A stretch of 64,000 nucleotides of DNA from Hymenopus coronatus. Lineage: Eukaryota > Arthropoda > Insecta > Mantodea > Hymenopodidae. The stretch is from NCBI GenBank assembly GCA_030762935.1, contig CM060886.1, positions 30,482,509 through 30,546,508 on the forward strand, written 5' to 3'. Below, in pieces: positions 62,045 through 64,000 of the stretch. A program made the translations under genes and the position numbers. The notes below the pieces were generated by a model. It had not been told where the DNA came from, did not search any database, and saw only the letters and a program-made list of their open reading frames with translations. Within the stretch, counting starts at the first letter, position 1; the number at the start of each line of letters is the position of its first letter.

Positions 62045-62099
62045 TTGCCTCCATTTTCCAAAGCACCATTTCAAACATTTTTGGAGATTGCATGAGATT
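62045..62099 (-). CDS. WDR81: Candidate WDR81 exon (short, upstream of the firm exons)
   Basis: A 55-base open stretch lies between an acceptor (gtggttag) and a donor (gtaagac) on the minus strand. It reads NLMQSPKMFEMVLWKMEA and leaves one base over. That base fits the phase needed by the next candidate exon at 61451-61501, giving ATG across the junction. The protein text looks like real coding sequence, but I cannot align it to a known WDR81, and a 55-base match can arise by chance. It lies only about 700 bases from a Ty3/gypsy insertion. Confidence 0.4.
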
Positions 62100-62801
62100 C
62101 TAACCACTAACAGAAACATTCTTCTGTTATTAGTTGTAAGTATCAGTTTAGGTCATGATGCATCAATGAATTTTGTAAAAAATGTGATCTTTTTTTTATT
62201 TTTTGTTTTATATTTACATTTTTATTATACTTTTAACTTGTAGTTTCATGCTACGCAATCCTTTTTTTTTTAACAACTAAAATAACTACTATTTAATTGT
62301 CTTCTACCATTTAGCAAAATAACATGTACTCCATTTTTCCTAGATAAATTTTTCAGCATTTTTGGCTTCATGGACAACAGTTTTTAAATTATTACTTTGA
62401 ACCTTCAGAAACCAAGGAGTGTTGTGTACTAGTTAATAACTATGAAATGGTTCAATTGAAATTACTTTTCATTACTCAAATTGAAAAAGTTGAAAAATTC
62501 AATAACACGTAAACAACAATTTTTTTCTCAGTATAATTAAAATTAACAAGTGCCTGATCAACAATTTATTTGTGTTTGTATACTACGCTTACATTATAAA
62601 TTTGGGAGCCCTTCATTAAACTGTAAGGTCCAAGAAACATTTCATACTGCATGTCAAAAAGTGTAATTATGAATCAAAATATCTTAACAGGGTATATGTT
62701 TTATTAATTTGACCGTAACTGTTACTAAATTCCTCCAAACATCAATCAATCTTAACAAGGATTTGATCTATCTTGTTAAAAGTTTGGGTACATCATAATA
62801 T

Positions 62802-63191
62802 TGTAACAAATGTCTTTATTGACTCAACGATAGTTACAAATACAGTCTTTGACTCACTGCTACAAATAATACTCTTGACATGTAGACAGTTCAACAGCTG
62901 CCTACCATCCATGGCTTGGACACCACTGTGTGCTAGACTACAGTCACTCATGACTTGGTACAATTCACAATACCACACTGCAATCCTTCCTGCTTTTATA
63001 ACTAGAACATGATGTCACAGAACTTCCTGGAAGCTTGTTGAAGATACTGAAGGCTTCTAAACAAATCTTAATGATGTGTCATGTTCCAAAGTCTCCTATT
63101 GCATGGCATTATTCTTCCATGTTGTTTACGCATCCCAACTGTGATGACTCATATATCAAAGCCAACTTGAGAACCATTGCATAAAATGACA
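62802..63191 (-). mobile_element. Putative 3' LTR of a Ty3/gypsy element
   Basis: It is placed right after the integrase region. On the minus strand it shows a TATA-like ctagttataaaagc (63005-62992), an AATAAA polyadenylation signal (62820-62815) and an end ...atttgttaca, with the polypurine-like ggaggcagcag just before its start. The exact borders are a guess, since the 5' LTR is outside the window. Confidence 0.6.
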
Positions 63192-63194
63192 TTG

Positions 63195-64000
63195 TAACGC
63201 TGCTGCCTCCTTAGGGCTGGTCATCCCAACCAGCTTGGTTGTTGAAGCTCAGGGCAGTGTTCCTTGGTCCAGCTAGAGCATTATAGCCACATCAGATCAC
63301 CTTGCTGGAAACCTTGGTTGTTGGCTGCCAGTCATAACAGGTCTTCATCCAATCGCTCCCTATGTTTTGACAGGCCATTTCATCTGTGTCATGAAGTCGG
63401 TCTACAAGAAGCTCCATGTAGTTGACTGCAGGCTACTCTGCCCTAGGAGAATACCTGAACTCTAGGTCGCAAGGAAGACACAGCTCTCTACCAAAGACCA
63501 AACTGGCTGGTGTCAAACTGGTGGTGTCGTGAGTTGAACAAATGGTAGGCCAGCAAGAAAGGTGGCACCCTCATATCAGTCTCTTTAGTGATTGCCCAAA
63601 ACCTTCCTCAATTTTTCTTCTAAGGTCTTGAAGTACTGCTCAACCATGCCATCTGACTGTGGTTGAAGAGGTGTTGTGCATGTCTTCAACACTCAGAGTT
63701 GCTCCAGTGTTTCCCTCATGAGGTTGGACTCAAAGTTGGTGCCTTGATCACTGTGTAGCTAGTGACAAAACGGTTCTTCTACGAGGCAGTTTAGGATGGT
63801 GTTGGCCTCTGAGGAATAGCATACACCTCCGACCATTTGGTGAAATAATTCATGACTTCCAGCAGATACCTGTTGCCTCTATCAGACACAGGAAATGACC
63901 CAGCTATGTCATGCAACCCTAGCTAATGGTCTGTGGGCCACGACTTGCCACACATACATGATATAGGCTACACCATCTCTCAGAGTCTACATGTGGTCTC
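63195..64000 (-). pseudogene. Ty3/gypsy integrase C-terminal half, decayed
   Basis: The minus strand reads DIAGSFPVSDRGNRYLLEVM and YFTKWSEVYAIP, the start of the Ty3/gypsy integrase core with its first catalytic Asp. It continues through degraded pieces for the second catalytic Asp block (SDQGTNFES-like), the TPLQPQSDGMVEQ-type block with the Glu, and LVFGRELCLPCDLEF. Indels shift the frame several times, so it is inactive. The rest of pol lies beyond the window edge. Confidence 0.8.

Noticed and set aside
1..64000. CRISPR arrays, prokaryotic operons, riboswitches, phage or defence systems
   Set aside because: Base composition, introns and repeats are those of an animal genome; no regularly spaced short repeats or prokaryotic gene order were seen.
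60936..64000. BEACH domain exon
   Set aside because: I looked for it on the minus strand and saw no BEACH-like text; it should be beyond the window.

Overview
This is an animal nuclear genome window, most likely from an insect. The evidence is a spliced gene with GT-AG introns of up to about 6 kb, a relic of insect-type mitochondrial 12S rRNA, and a dense load of tRNA-derived SINEs, LINEs, Penelope-like elements, mariner and MITEs. The order of insect cannot be read safely from the sequence.

One host gene spans almost the whole window on the minus strand: the 3' two-thirds of WDR81, a BEACH and WD40 protein of the endosome. Sixteen exons between 60935 and 3038 join in one frame with matching phase at every junction and give 1,272 residues ending in a stop. 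Two further short exons (61451-61501 and 62045-62099) also fit in phase but are less sure. The BEACH domain and the start of the gene lie beyond 64000. The last four exons (12778 to 3038) hold the C-terminal WD40 propeller.

Everything else is intron or 3' flank filled with mobile elements. 1-2.9 kb: 3' flank with SINE and MITE pieces. 3.3-7.6 kb: an antisense RTE-like LINE split by an RNase H LINE insertion with a 16-bp target duplication. 9.3-12.5 kb: two copies of one MITE head to head, one of them split by a second MITE. 13.1-17.8 kb: a near full-length LINE. 20-31 kb: SINEs, foldback elements, a degenerate tandem array, a hAT-like relic and a TTAA-flanked (piggyBac-type) element inside a SINE. 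31-40 kb: Penelope-like pieces in inverted arrangement, a mitochondrial 12S insertion and a CR1/L2-like LINE with esterase, endonuclease and reverse transcriptase parts. 43.3 kb: a perfect 45-bp foldback. 45-47.3 kb: a LINE split by a Penelope-like element with inverted and tandem ends. 51.8-53.1 kb: a dead mariner. 54-59 kb: more SINEs, a MITE copy and an unexplained inverted repeat. 62.8-64 kb: the 3' LTR and integrase end of a decayed Ty3/gypsy element.

No intact transposon gene, RNA gene, CRISPR array or novel multi-gene system was found. The points most worth a second look are the inverted Penelope-like structures, the TTAA element nested in a SINE, the mitochondrial insertion between inverted Penelope pieces, and the two candidate microexons.
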